21,880 nucleotides of DNA from Deltaproteobacteria bacterium. GTDB lineage: Bacteria; Desulfobacterota; Deferrimicrobia; Deferrimicrobiales; Deferrimicrobiaceae. Shown in pieces: positions 10,138 through 17,658 of this stretch. Every line of letters begins with the position of its first letter. Positions within the stretch are counted from its first letter, which is position 1. The notes beneath the pieces were generated by a model. The model did not search any database, was not told the origin of the DNA, and worked only from the letters and a program-made list of their open reading frames with translations. Position numbers and translations under genes: made by a program. The stretch is from assembly GCA_003105225.1 (NCBI GenBank), contig PQAK01000189.1, positions 1 to 21,880 of the forward strand, given 5' to 3'.

Positions 10138-11178
10138 TTGACGGACGCCGCCGGCCGGGTCCAGGAGCTCTCCGACGCCGGGCTGCGCGCGCTCGAATCC
10201 GCGAGGACCGAGAGCGATCTGCTCGAGGTCAAGGGGCGGTACTTCGGGAAGAAGGGGGCGATCTCCGAAATCCTGAAGACCGTCGCCTCCCTTCCGGTGG
10301 AGGAGAAGAAGCGGATCGGCGCCGCCGCCAACGAGGCGCGCGCGGCGCTCGAATCCGCCTTCGATGCGAAGCTCTCCCGGATCCGGGAGCAGGAGCGGGT
10401 CGCGCGGGAGGGGAAGGAACGGGTCGACGTGACCCTTCCCGGCAGGGCCCCAGCGGCCGGCCGCCGCCACCCCGTTTCCCGGACGATGGGGGAGATCATC
10501 GCGACCTTCCAGCGGCTTGGGTTCTCCGTGCGCGGGGGGCCGGAGATCGAAAAGGACTATTACAACTTCGAGGCGCTGAACATCCCGAAAGACCATCCCG
10601 CAAGGGACATGCAGGACACCTTCTATATCGACGGCATGGGAGGGGACCTGGTCCTGCGGACGCACACCTCCCCCATCCAGATCCGTACCATGGAAGCGAT
10701 GCGGCCGCCGGTGCGCGTGATCGCCCCCGGCGCCGTCTACCGCTGCGACTCCGACGTCACCCACAGCCCGATGTTCCACCAGGTGGAAGGGTTCGCGGTC
10801 GACCGGAGCGCCACCATGGCGGATCTGAAGGGCCTGCTCACGGAATTCTGCCGGATGATGTTCGGCCCGGAGCTGCCGCTGCGGTTCCGGCCGAGCTACT
10901 TCCCGTTCACCGAGCCGTCCGCGGAAGTCGACATCCGGTGCGTCATCTGCCGGGGGGCCGGCTGCCGGGTCTGCAAGACTTCCGGCTGGCTGGAGATCCT
11001 GGGGTGCGGGATGATCGACCCGTCCGTCTTCGGGTTCGTCGGGTACGACCCGGAAACGTACACGGGATTCGCCTTCGGCATGGGCGTGGAGCGGATCGCC
11101 ATGCTGCGGCACGGCATCAGCGACATCCGGCTGCTGTTCGAAAACGACCTGCGCTTCCTGTCCCAGTTCCAGCCATGA
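10138..11178 (+). CDS. pheS: Phenylalanine--tRNA ligase subunit alpha
   Basis: This is the catalytic subunit (346 residues) of the alpha2-beta2 PheRS, which attaches phenylalanine to tRNA-Phe in the cytoplasm. A coiled-coil N-terminal arm (about residues 1-90) precedes the class II core. Seen motifs are LGFSVRGGPEIEKDYYNFEAL, given here as a family block starting near residue 126, then HPARDMQDTFY, THSPMFHQVEGF (motif 2 region) and GFAFGMGVERIAMLRHGI (motif 3). The start is TTG at 10138, preceded by GGAAGG about ten bases upstream; no ATG in frame fits the N-terminal arm better. The gene ends in an ATGA overlap with pheT, typical of coupled synthesis of the two subunits. Confidence 0.97.
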   Translation: MTDAAGRVQELSDAGLRALESARTESDLLEVKGRYFGKKGAISEILKTVASLPVEEKKRIGAAANEARAALESAFDAKLSRIREQERVAREGKERVDVTLPGRAPAAGRRHPVSRTMGEIIATFQRLGFSVRGGPEIEKDYYNFEALNIPKDHPARDMQDTFYIDGMGGDLVLRTHTSPIQIRTMEAMRPPVRVIAPGAVYRCDSDVTHSPMFHQVEGFAVDRSATMADLKGLLTEFCRMMFGPELPLRFRPSYFPFTEPSAEVDIRCVICRGAGCRVCKTSGWLEILGCGMIDPSVFGFVGYDPETYTGFAFGMGVERIAMLRHGISDIRLLFENDLRFLSQFQP

Positions 11179-13583
11179 AGATCATCTACTCCTGGCTCAA
11201 GGAATTCATCGGCACCGGGCTTTCGGCCGCGCAGGCGCAGGACGCCCTGACGATGGCGGGAGTCGAGGTCTCTTCCTGCCGGTTCCTGGGGGAGGGGATG
11301 GAAGACGTCGTCGTCGCGAAGATCCTCGCGCAGGGGCGGCACCCCAACGCCGACAAGCTCTCCCTGTGCCGCGTGACCGACGGGTCCGCGGAATACGGCA
11401 TCGTCTGCGGGGCGAAAAACATGAAGCCGGGCGACGTCGTCGCCCTGGCCCGAACGGGGGCGAAGCTTCCCAACGGGGTCGAGATCCGGAAAGCGAAGAT
11501 CCGCGGGGAAGTCTCCGAGGGGATGCTCTGCTCCGAGATGGAGCTGGGCTTGTCCGAGGAGTCGGCGGGGATCCTGATCCTTCCCGCTGAAACCCCGTTG
11601 GGCAAGCCGCTGGCGGATGCCATCGGGCTGTCGGACTGGCTGCTCGAAGTGGAGATCACGCCGAACCGCGGAGACTGCCTGAGCGTCCTGGGCGTGGCCC
11701 GCGAGATCGCCGCGATCACGGGCGAAAAAATCCGCCTCCCGGCGATATCGCTTCGGGAATCCGGGCCCACCATCGCTTCGCTTGCCACCGTGACCGTCAC
11801 CGATTGGGGACTGTGCCCCAGGTATTCCGCGCGCGCGATCACCGGCGTAAAGATCGCGCCGTCCCCCGACTGGATGCAGCGGCGCCTGTCCCTGTGCGGC
11901 ATCCGCCCGATCAACAACATCGTCGACATCACGAACTACCTCCTCCTGGAGGTGGGCCAGCCGATGCACGCCTTCGACCTGGACCGCCTGGCCGGCAGGA
12001 GCATCGACGTGCGGCGGTCCGGGGTCCCGCGAAAATTCGTCACGCTGGACGGCGCCGAGCGGGACATCCTTCCGGAGATGCTCCTGATCTGGGACGGGGA
12101 AGGGCCCGTCGCGGTCGCCGGCGTCATGGGGGGACAGAACACCGAAGTGCTCCCCGACACGGGAAGGGTCCTGTTCGAAAGCGCGCATTTCTCGCCCGCG
12201 TCGATCCGGTGGACCTCGCGCCGGCTGGGGCTTTCGAGCGAATCCTCCTACCGGTTCGAGCGGGGGGTCAACCCGGGCATGACGATGTACGCGGCGGACC
12301 GCGCGGTGTCCCTGTTGTCGCGGTTCGCCTCCTTCGAGACCGCGCGGGGGACGATCGACGTCGGGGGGGAGCGTGATTTCTCGCGCACGGTCGGTTTCCG
12401 GCCCGCGCGGGCGGGCAGGATCATCGGGCGCGACTGCACGGAAACGGAGTGCAAGGCCGTCTTTTCGCGGCTCGACTTCCCCGTGGAGGGAGACGGGCCA
12501 GGGCGCCTGAGCGTCACCGTCCCGCCGCATCGGTTCGACATCGAGCGCGAGATCGACCTTGTGGAGGAAGTCGCCCGCCTCACCGGGTACGACAAGATCC
12601 CCGTGACCTATCCGGAATCCGGCGCTCCGGAATTTTCGCCCGATGACCGGTTTGCGAAGGTCCTGGAGGACGCTTCCGAATTCCTCCGCGGGCAGGGATT
12701 CACCCAGGCGATCAACTTCGCCTTCGTCTCGGAGAAGGAATGGGAACGCCACAAGGCGCTATTGGGCTTCGACGCCTCGGACGCCATCCGGCTGTCGAAC
12801 CCCATCTCGGACGACACGACGATGATGCGCCCCTCGCTGTTGATGGGGATGCTCCACAACGTCGCCTCGAATGTACGCCGCTTCATCGAGGACGTGCGCC
12901 TGTTCGAGGTGGGCAAGGCGTTCGGAAAATCGCTCGCGGACGGACACTACGAGGAGCCGCGCCTTGCGTTCGTCCTGTACGGCAACCGGCTGCCGGGAGA
13001 CTGGGGCGGAGGACAGGCCGCGGTCGATTTCTACGACGCAAAGGGAGTTGCGGAAAGCCTCCACGGGTTTTTGGGCGCAATACCGGTGCATTTCGTCCCC
13101 GCGTCTTCCAGGCCGTACCTGGAGTCCGGAAAATCCGCGGATATCTTGAAGGACGGGCAGACCATCGGTTGGGTCGGCGCGGTCCGGAGGGAACTCGTCT
13201 CCGCGCTGGACATTCCCGGCGCCGTTTTCTACGGGGAGATCCGGATCGGCGCCGCCGCGGCCGTGACGCCGCCGCCCGCGCAATACCGGCCGGTCCCGAA
13301 ATTTCCCCCCGTTTCCCGGGACGTTGCCTGCATCCTGCCGGCGCACGTGCCCGTCGGAGACGTGCTGGCCATGGTGTCCGAGCTGTCGCCGGAGATCGAA
13401 TCGGCATCGGTATTCGACATCTATATGGGGGAAAAGATCGGGGAAGGGAACAAAAGCGTGGCGTTCCGTGTGAAAATTCAGCCCTCGGACAGAACCTTGA
13501 CGGACGCCGAAGTCCATAGTATACATACCAAGATAGTAAAATTATTGGAGAATCGCTTCGGCGGGAAAATTCGAACGTCCTAA
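11175..13583 (+). CDS. pheT: Phenylalanine--tRNA ligase subunit beta
   Basis: This is the structural and editing subunit of PheRS, 802 residues, normal for the long bacterial form. The N-terminus MKIIYSWLKEFI is followed by an EMAP-like tRNA-binding domain (VVVAKILAQGRHPNADKLSL, about residues 44-63), then the B3/B4 editing region with RPINNIVDITNYLLLEVGQP near residue 243. The class II-like core includes LFEVGKAFG near residue 577. The ferredoxin-fold anticodon-binding domain at the C-terminus has PKFPPVSRDVA and IQPSDRTLTDAEV. The ATG at 11175 overlaps the pheS stop (ATGA), which settles the start. The last 90 bases are unusually AT-rich for this genome and contain a likely promoter for ihfA. 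Confidence 0.97.
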   Translation: MKIIYSWLKEFIGTGLSAAQAQDALTMAGVEVSSCRFLGEGMEDVVVAKILAQGRHPNADKLSLCRVTDGSAEYGIVCGAKNMKPGDVVALARTGAKLPNGVEIRKAKIRGEVSEGMLCSEMELGLSEESAGILILPAETPLGKPLADAIGLSDWLLEVEITPNRGDCLSVLGVAREIAAITGEKIRLPAISLRESGPTIASLATVTVTDWGLCPRYSARAITGVKIAPSPDWMQRRLSLCGIRPINNIVDITNYLLLEVGQPMHAFDLDRLAGRSIDVRRSGVPRKFVTLDGAERDILPEMLLIWDGEGPVAVAGVMGGQNTEVLPDTGRVLFESAHFSPASIRWTSRRLGLSSESSYRFERGVNPGMTMYAADRAVSLLSRFASFETARGTIDVGGERDFSRTVGFRPARAGRIIGRDCTETECKAVFSRLDFPVEGDGPGRLSVTVPPHRFDIEREIDLVEEVARLTGYDKIPVTYPESGAPEFSPDDRFAKVLEDASEFLRGQGFTQAINFAFVSEKEWERHKALLGFDASDAIRLSNPISDDTTMMRPSLLMGMLHNVASNVRRFIEDVRLFEVGKAFGKSLADGHYEEPRLAFVLYGNRLPGDWGGGQAAVDFYDAKGVAESLHGFLGAIPVHFVPASSRPYLESGKSADILKDGQTIGWVGAVRRELVSALDIPGAVFYGEIRIGAAAAVTPPPAQYRPVPKFPPVSRDVACILPAHVPVGDVLAMVSELSPEIESASVFDIYMGEKIGEGNKSVAFRVKIQPSDRTLTDAEVHSIHTKIVKLLENRFGGKIRTS
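13497..13525 (+). promoter_or_regulatory. Putative internal promoter for ihfA inside pheT
   Basis: TTGACG at 13497-13502 matches the -35 consensus at 5 of 6 positions. It is separated by exactly 17 bases from TATACA at 13520-13525, which matches the -10 consensus at 4 of 6. The local AT-richness stands out within the GC-rich pheT end. Initiation would fall near 13532, giving a leader of about 75 bases before ihfA. In E. coli, ihfA also has its own promoter within pheT. Confidence 0.55.
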
Positions 13584-13606
13584 GACGCGCCGGGAGGGAG
13601 GTCGGG

Positions 13607-13897
13607 ATGACGAAGGCGGAGCTGGTCGAGATCGTATACGAGAAGGTCGGCGGGCTGTCGAAGAAGGAGTCTCAGGACATCGTTGAAGCGATTTTCGACA
13701 CCATGAAGGCCAACCTGAAAAACGGGGAAAAGATAAAGATCTCCGGATTCGGCAACTTTATCCTGCGGGACAAGCGGCCGCGCAAGGGCCGCAATCCCCA
13801 GACCGGCGACGACATCCAGATCACGGCAAGGCGGGTCCTCACGTTCCGCCCCAGCCAGATCTTGAAGGCGTACATCAACGACAAGAAAGCCGAATAG
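13607..13897 (+). CDS. ihfA: Integration host factor subunit alpha (HU/IHF family)
   Basis: A 96-residue nucleoid protein that, as an alpha/beta heterodimer, bends DNA sharply. The sequence has the HU/IHF fold: MTKAELVEIVYEKV, the dimerisation helices, ISGFGNFILRDKRPRKGRN at residues 45-63, and the beta-arm tip with the intercalating proline P64 in RNPQTG. It finishes with RRVLTFRPSQILKAYI. The assignment to the alpha subunit rests on its position right after pheT, where ihfA sits in E. coli and Geobacter-type genomes, and on KRPRKGRNPQTG. GGGAGGTCGGG just upstream supplies the ribosome binding site. A homodimeric HU role is less likely but possible. Confidence 0.92.
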   Translation: MTKAELVEIVYEKVGGLSKKESQDIVEAIFDTMKANLKNGEKIKISGFGNFILRDKRPRKGRNPQTGDDIQITARRVLTFRPSQILKAYINDKKAE

Positions 13898-13914
13898 GAC
13901 CTCCAGGGGCAGGC

Positions 13915-14271
13915 GTGACGAGGCCCGGCATACCGGACAAGTTCTATTTCAAAATCGGTGAGGTCAGCGAGATCCTCGGCGTCCCGCCTTACGTCGTGCG
14001 TTTCTGGGAAACGGAATTCCGCCTCACTCCCGCCAAGAACCGGTCCCGGCACCGGGTCTACAACCGGCAGGAACTGGACACTCTTATCGAGATCAAGAGC
14101 CTTCTCTACGAGGAGCGGTTCACGATCGAGGGAGCCCAGAAAAAGTTAAAGGATCGCGTGAAGGATAAGAGCAAACAGCTCAATTTGACGTTGGAAGAAA
14201 GAAGCCATATGACCCTCCTCAAGCGGGTGAAGAAAGACCTGACCAAGATCCGGGAGATCCTGGAACATTAA
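13915..14271 (+). CDS. MerR family transcriptional regulator
   Basis: A 118-residue protein with an N-terminal winged helix of the MerR type: YFKIGEVSEILGVPPYVVRF at residues 11-30, WETEF, then NRSRHRVYNRQELDTLIEI forming the wing and second helix. The C-terminal part (about 70-118) is a lysine-rich helix likely to form the antiparallel dimer coiled coil. No effector-binding domain or cysteine pattern is present, so no metal or drug sensing can be claimed. It starts with GTG at 13915, 17 bases after ihfA, with CAGGGGCAGG upstream. A MerR gene at this place after ihfA recurs in Geobacter-like genomes; its targets are not known to me. Confidence 0.9.
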   Translation: MTRPGIPDKFYFKIGEVSEILGVPPYVVRFWETEFRLTPAKNRSRHRVYNRQELDTLIEIKSLLYEERFTIEGAQKKLKDRVKDKSKQLNLTLEERSHMTLLKRVKKDLTKIREILEH

Positions 14272-14311
14272 TCCCTCCGAACCTCTCAAGCCGTCGGCCC
14301 CCGGGGGCGCC

Positions 14312-14653
14312 ATCGGGGAAAATCACCGACCTTGGGGGTATTACGTCATCCTTTCCGACGAACCGGATCACAAGGTGAAGCGGATCGTCGTCATGCCGGG
14401 CAAGCGGTTGAGCCTCCAGCGTCACCGCCGCCGATCGGAGCACTGGCACTTCGTTTCCGGGCAGGGCCTGGTGACCCGGGGACAGGAGCAGATTCCGGTG
14501 CGCGGAGGAGACTCGCTGGACATCCCCCTGGGGGCGCTCCACCGGGTGCAGAATCACGGCGAGGCTCCGCTGGTCTTCATCGAAGTCCAGAGGGGCGACT
14601 ATTTCGGGGAGGATGACATCGAGCGGATCGAGGACGATTTCGGCCGGGCCTGA
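14312..14653 (+). CDS. Cupin, mannose-6-phosphate isomerase type II C-terminal domain-like
   Basis: A small cupin that resembles the C-terminal domain of mannose-1-phosphate guanylyltransferase/mannose-6-phosphate isomerase proteins. It shows RPWGYYVILS, KVKRIVVMPGKRLSLQRHRRR, SEHWHFVSGQG, GDSLDIPLGALHRVQN and VQRGDYFGEDDIER. Metal-binding cupin residues (the two histidines of QRHRRRSEHW, the later HRV) are present. The only canonical start in frame, GTG at 14375, would remove the conserved RPWG segment, and the upstream frame contains no ATG, GTG or TTG back to a TGA near 14237. I therefore place the start tentatively at ATC 14312 (113 residues); ATT at 14267 is another option. The protein identification is firm, the start is not. 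Confidence 0.75.
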   Translation: MGENHRPWGYYVILSDEPDHKVKRIVVMPGKRLSLQRHRRRSEHWHFVSGQGLVTRGQEQIPVRGGDSLDIPLGALHRVQNHGEAPLVFIEVQRGDYFGEDDIERIEDDFGRA

Positions 14654-14679
14654 TGGTAGGATGAAAAGGGAGATTTGGC

Positions 14680-14709
14680 GTGACAACGCCGTGAACCACG
14701 ATGTAAGAT
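14680..14709 (+). promoter_or_regulatory. Putative promoter for tRNA-Pro
   Basis: GTGACA at 14680-14685 (5 of 6 to the -35 consensus) is followed after 18 bases by TAAGAT at 14704-14709 (4 of 6 to -10). Initiation is expected near 14716, about ten bases before the tRNA. The cupin gene ends at 14653, so the site lies in the intergenic gap. Confidence 0.4.
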
Positions 14710-14724
14710 GCTTTTTTCCGAAGG

Positions 14725-14802
<78 letters not shown>

Positions 14803-14814
14803 TGAATGTCACGG

Positions 14815-14852
14815 GGTTGCAGGTGATCACCTGCAACCTCTTTTTTTTTTTT
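14815..14852 (+). terminator. Rho-independent terminator after tRNA-Pro
   Basis: Bases 14815-14838 form a perfect 24-base palindrome (arms GGTTGCAGGTGA and its complement), giving a 10-bp stem with a GATC loop. It is followed by TC and then twelve consecutive T (14841-14852). This is one of the clearest intrinsic terminators possible, acting on the plus strand. It closes the tRNA-Pro transcript and any read-through from the translation operon. Confidence 0.95.
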
Positions 14853-14881
14853 AAGGCCCGATCGGGAATCGACAGCCTCCC

Positions 14882-14910
14882 ATGACGGCAACAAGGTGTT
14901 TCGATATACT
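14882..14910 (+). promoter_or_regulatory. Putative promoter of the surface lipoprotein gene
   Basis: ATGACG at 14882-14887 (4 of 6) and TATACT at 14905-14910 (5 of 6) are spaced by 17 bases. They lie just after the terminator and about 50 bases before the GTG start at 14961. The match is moderate, but the gene must have its own promoter given the terminator upstream. Confidence 0.4.
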
Positions 14911-14960
14911 TGTCGTATAGGGCACAGACCGTAACACTCCTTCCGAAGGAGGCTTCTCCC

Positions 14961-15656
14961 GTGAAAAGGCTCTCTTTCATTCTCTTCTTCGGAATTCTGA
15001 TCGGATGCGGCGGGAGCGGCGGGGGAGGCGGTGGAATGCAGTACGCCACGGACTTCAGCCTTACCGAGAATCCCATTTCCGAAGGCGGAAACTGGATCAA
15101 TGGAGGGGATGCGGGTCTGGATTGGCACAATGTACAGACCAGCGGCGGGATTGCTTTCGGCAACGCCGCGCCGGTTAAATATTCCGACCCGACGGCGATT
15201 TTGGCCGGGGCTTGGGGTGCCGACCAGTTCATAGAGGGGGTGGCTTTTTCGGCGGGACCCAATCCCTCCCAGTTCGAAGAAGCGGAGCTTCGGCTCCGCA
15301 CCACCATATCGGCGCACAGCATCACCGGGTATGAGATCAACAACCGGTGCTTGAGAGGCCATGCCGAATCCTACCTACAGATCGCCAAATGGTCGGGCCC
15401 CCTGGCAACGGTTATAGAAGATTTCACCATGCTGTTCGCGCAGACGGGCGCCGAATGGGGAGTGCAGGACGGGGATGTGGTGAGAGCGGAAATCATCGGC
15501 GACACGATAAGGGTGTGGGTAAACGGAGTGTTGAAGGCAACCGTGGTGGATCCATCCCCCTTCCCCTCCGGAAGTCCCGGCATAGGGATGAACTACGGGG
15601 CGGGACAGACTCTTTCGAACTTCGGGTGGAAGTCGATCAAGGCAGGTTCCGACTGA
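14961..15656 (+). CDS. Putative lipoprotein with jelly-roll (LamG/concanavalin-like) domain
   Basis: A 231-residue protein of unknown function. It opens with a short lipoprotein signal: basic MKRL, a hydrophobic core and the lipobox LIGC with cysteine 16, followed by a glycine-rich linker. The remainder is rich in predicted beta strands. Its C-terminal half has GDVVRAEIIGDTIRVWVNGVLKA given as a block from about residue 173, with later GSPGIGMNYG. This pattern is common in LamG-like or glucanase-like beta sandwiches that bind carbohydrate. GAAGGAGG lies 8 bases before GTG 14961; an upstream GTG at 14910 would give a longer N-terminus lacking a signal at the front. The gene interrupts the usual tRNA-Pro to surE neighbourhood and looks less GC-rich than the flanks. 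Ligand and role cannot be told. Confidence 0.75.
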   Translation: MKRLSFILFFGILIGCGGSGGGGGGMQYATDFSLTENPISEGGNWINGGDAGLDWHNVQTSGGIAFGNAAPVKYSDPTAILAGAWGADQFIEGVAFSAGPNPSQFEEAELRLRTTISAHSITGYEINNRCLRGHAESYLQIAKWSGPLATVIEDFTMLFAQTGAEWGVQDGDVVRAEIIGDTIRVWVNGVLKATVVDPSPFPSGSPGIGMNYGAGQTLSNFGWKSIKAGSD

Positions 15657-15770
15657 CGAGAGGGGCGCAATCATCCATCCCGTTTTTTACGTCCCTCCTG
15701 TTGAAATGTGCTATCATCATTTTTCAGTAAAATCATATTGTTTCGGATTATCAATGCATTACGGATTCCC

Positions 15771-16529
15771 TTGAAACGCAAATCGCAAAACATCCTGGTC
15801 TGCAACGACGACGGCGTCCGTTCCGAGGGGTTGCTCGCGCTCGCGGAGGCGCTGCGGGAGCTGGGCACGGTGTATGTCGTTGCGCCCGACCGGGAGCGGA
15901 GCGCGGCCAGCCACGCCCTGACGCTGAGCCATCCGCTCCGGATCGAGAAGCTGGCCCAGCGGACCTATGCCGTGGACGGGACCCCCACCGACTGCGTGAA
16001 CCTGGCCGTCAACGGCATCCTCAGGAACAAGAAGATCGACCTGCTCGCCTCCGGCATCAACAAGGGGGCGAACCTGGGGGACGACATCACCTACTCCGGA
16101 ACCGTCTCGGCGGCGATGGAAGGGACGCTGCTCGGCATCCCGTCGATCGCCGTATCGCTCGCCTCGCGCAACCATTTCCGGTTCGATACCGCCGCCGCCT
16201 TCGCGCTGCGCGCCGCCCGGAAAGTGCTCAAGGACGGCCTTCCCAAGGATACCCTCCTGAACATCAACCTTCCCAACATCGCTCCGGAGGATGTCCAAGG
16301 GGTGCGGATCACGCGCCAGGGGAAGCGCATCTACGGGGACGCCATCGTGCAGAAACGGGACCCCCGGGGAAGGAAGTATTTCTGGATCGGGGGGGACAAC
16401 ACCAGCCGCGAGGAGATTCCCGGGTCCGACTTGGAGGCGGTGGAGCAGAACTGCATATCGGTCACTCCCGTCCACCTCGATTTGACCCATTACGCCTCCA
16501 TGCGGAAGCTCCGACGCTGGAAATGGTAA
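15771..16529 (+). CDS. surE: 5'/3'-nucleotidase SurE
   Basis: A metal-dependent nucleoside-monophosphate phosphatase linked to stationary-phase survival, 252 residues. The N-terminal NILVCNDDG places the metal-binding aspartates at residues 13-14. PDRERSAASHALTL and YAVDGTPTDCVNLA follow, and SGINKGANLGDDITYSGTV supplies the conserved asparagine and serine region. TTG at 15771 (giving MKRKSQNILV) is the most fitting start; an alternative GTG at 15708 would add 21 hydrophobic residues not normal for SurE. The upstream 110 bases are AT-rich with several -10-like hexamers, such as TATCAT at 15712, but I could not assign a single promoter. The stop overlaps pcm by 7 bases, as expected of the surE-pcm pair. 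Confidence 0.95.
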   Translation: MKRKSQNILVCNDDGVRSEGLLALAEALRELGTVYVVAPDRERSAASHALTLSHPLRIEKLAQRTYAVDGTPTDCVNLAVNGILRNKKIDLLASGINKGANLGDDITYSGTVSAAMEGTLLGIPSIAVSLASRNHFRFDTAAAFALRAARKVLKDGLPKDTLLNINLPNIAPEDVQGVRITRQGKRIYGDAIVQKRDPRGRKYFWIGGDNTSREEIPGSDLEAVEQNCISVTPVHLDLTHYASMRKLRRWKW

Positions 16530-17173
16530 AGGAGTCCCACGAGCTCCTGCGCCGCCGCATGGTGGCGAACCAGATCCGGTCGCGGGGGATCCGCGACGAG
16601 CGGCTCCTTGCGGCGATGGCCGATATCCCGAGGCACCGGTTCCTCCCCCCCCATCTCGCCGACCGGGCGTACGACGACGGCCCGCTCCCCATCGGGGAGG
16701 GGCAGACCATCTCCCAGCCGTTCATCGTCGCGCAGATGACCGAAGCCTTGAAACTGACCGGCGAGGAAAAGGTCCTGGAGATCGGGACCGGGTCGGGCTA
16801 CCAGACGGCCATCCTGTGCCGCCTGGCGCGCGAAGTGGTCACCGTCGAGAGGGTTTTCAGCCTCTGCGTCAGGGCCAAGGAGCTGCTGGGCGAGCTGGGC
16901 GTGGAGAACGTTCGCTTTCGCGTCGGGGACGGGACGATGGGAGTGCCGGAAGCGGCCCCCTTCGACCGGATCATCGTGACCGCCGCCGCTCCCGAAGTTC
17001 CTCCGCCGCTGTTCGAGCAGCTTGCGGAAGGCGGCATCATGGTGATCCCCCTGGGCGGGAGATGGGAGCAGGAGATGGTCCGCGTGCGCAAGGAGGGAGG
17101 GATGGCGAAGAAGGATTTTCTCGGCGGATGCCGGTTCGTCCCCCTGATCGGGCAATGCGGATTCACCGACTGA
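16523..17173 (+). CDS. pcm: Protein-L-isoaspartate O-methyltransferase
   Basis: A SAM-dependent repair enzyme (216 residues) that methylates L-isoaspartyl residues in aged proteins. Visible motifs are NQIRSRGIRDERLLAAM, FLPPHLADRAYDD, GQTISQPF at residues 60-67, the SAM-binding EIGTGSG at 86-92 with VEREF-like VERVF after it, and the later IIVTAAAPEVPPPL and GGIMVIPLGGR blocks. All are the family pattern. ATG 16523 lies inside the surE end. The stop lies inside the next gene (19-base overlap), so surE, pcm and the peptidase gene are probably translated as a coupled set. The length is normal. Confidence 0.97.
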   Translation: MVKESHELLRRRMVANQIRSRGIRDERLLAAMADIPRHRFLPPHLADRAYDDGPLPIGEGQTISQPFIVAQMTEALKLTGEEKVLEIGTGSGYQTAILCRLAREVVTVERVFSLCVRAKELLGELGVENVRFRVGDGTMGVPEAAPFDRIIVTAAAPEVPPPLFEQLAEGGIMVIPLGGRWEQEMVRVRKEGGMAKKDFLGGCRFVPLIGQCGFTD

Positions 17174-17652
17174 TCGGGCCCGCGGCGGTTCTCTGCGCAG
17201 CCGCGGCCATCCTTGCCGGATGCGCGGGGGGACGCGCCTTCGCCCCCGGCAAGGGGCCGGGAGAGGCCGTCTACCGGGATTTCCGGTGGCCGGTGGAGGG
17301 GACAATGGCGTCGGGCTTCGGTGGAAGGGGCGGCCGGCAGCACGCGGGGATCGATATCCTGGCGCCGGAAGGGACGCCGGTCCGCGCCGCGGAAACGGGC
17401 ATCGTGGTGTACGCGGGAAATCGATTGCGGGGATACGGGAACGCGGCGGTGCTGGACCACGGCGGAGGGGCGACAACCCTCTACGGACATTTACGGGAAA
17501 TTCACGTAAAATCGGGAGATGTCGTCGCGGCGGGATCCGTGATCGGCGAGGTCGGCAGGACCGGAAACGCCACGACGTCCCATCTTCATTTCGAGCTGCG
17601 GATGGACGGCAAGTCCGTGGACCCGGCAAAATACCTGGAAAGGGCGGACTAA
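17155..17652 (+). CDS. M23 (LytM) peptidase-domain lipoprotein, NlpD-like
   Basis: A 165-residue envelope protein. A signal peptide ends in the lipobox LAGC (cysteine 23). A short linker leads to a LytM domain with H63 and D67 in RQHAGIDI, H112 in TLYGHL and H145 in SHLHFEL; all expected zinc ligands and catalytic histidines are present. It could therefore be an active endopeptidase cleaving peptidoglycan crosslinks, unlike E. coli NlpD, which has lost them and works as an amidase activator. There is no LysM domain. It sits directly after surE-pcm, where nlpD lies in many proteobacteria, but rpoS does not follow. The start ATG 17155 is within the pcm end; the frame's longer upstream extension is a shadow of pcm. 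Confidence 0.9.
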   Translation: MRIHRLIGPAAVLCAAAAILAGCAGGRAFAPGKGPGEAVYRDFRWPVEGTMASGFGGRGGRQHAGIDILAPEGTPVRAAETGIVVYAGNRLRGYGNAAVLDHGGGATTLYGHLREIHVKSGDVVAAGSVIGEVGRTGNATTSHLHFELRMDGKSVDPAKYLERAD

Positions 17653-17658
17653 GGACCG

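Noticed and set aside
14299..14313. A 15-base exact match (CCCCGGGGGCGCCAT) between the merR-cupin gap and the 3' end of tRNA-Arg at 18271-18285, suggesting an attachment-site pair.
   Set aside because: The 4 kb between the copies hold core genes in conserved order and no integrase. In GC-rich DNA a 15-base match within 22 kb is quite likely by chance.
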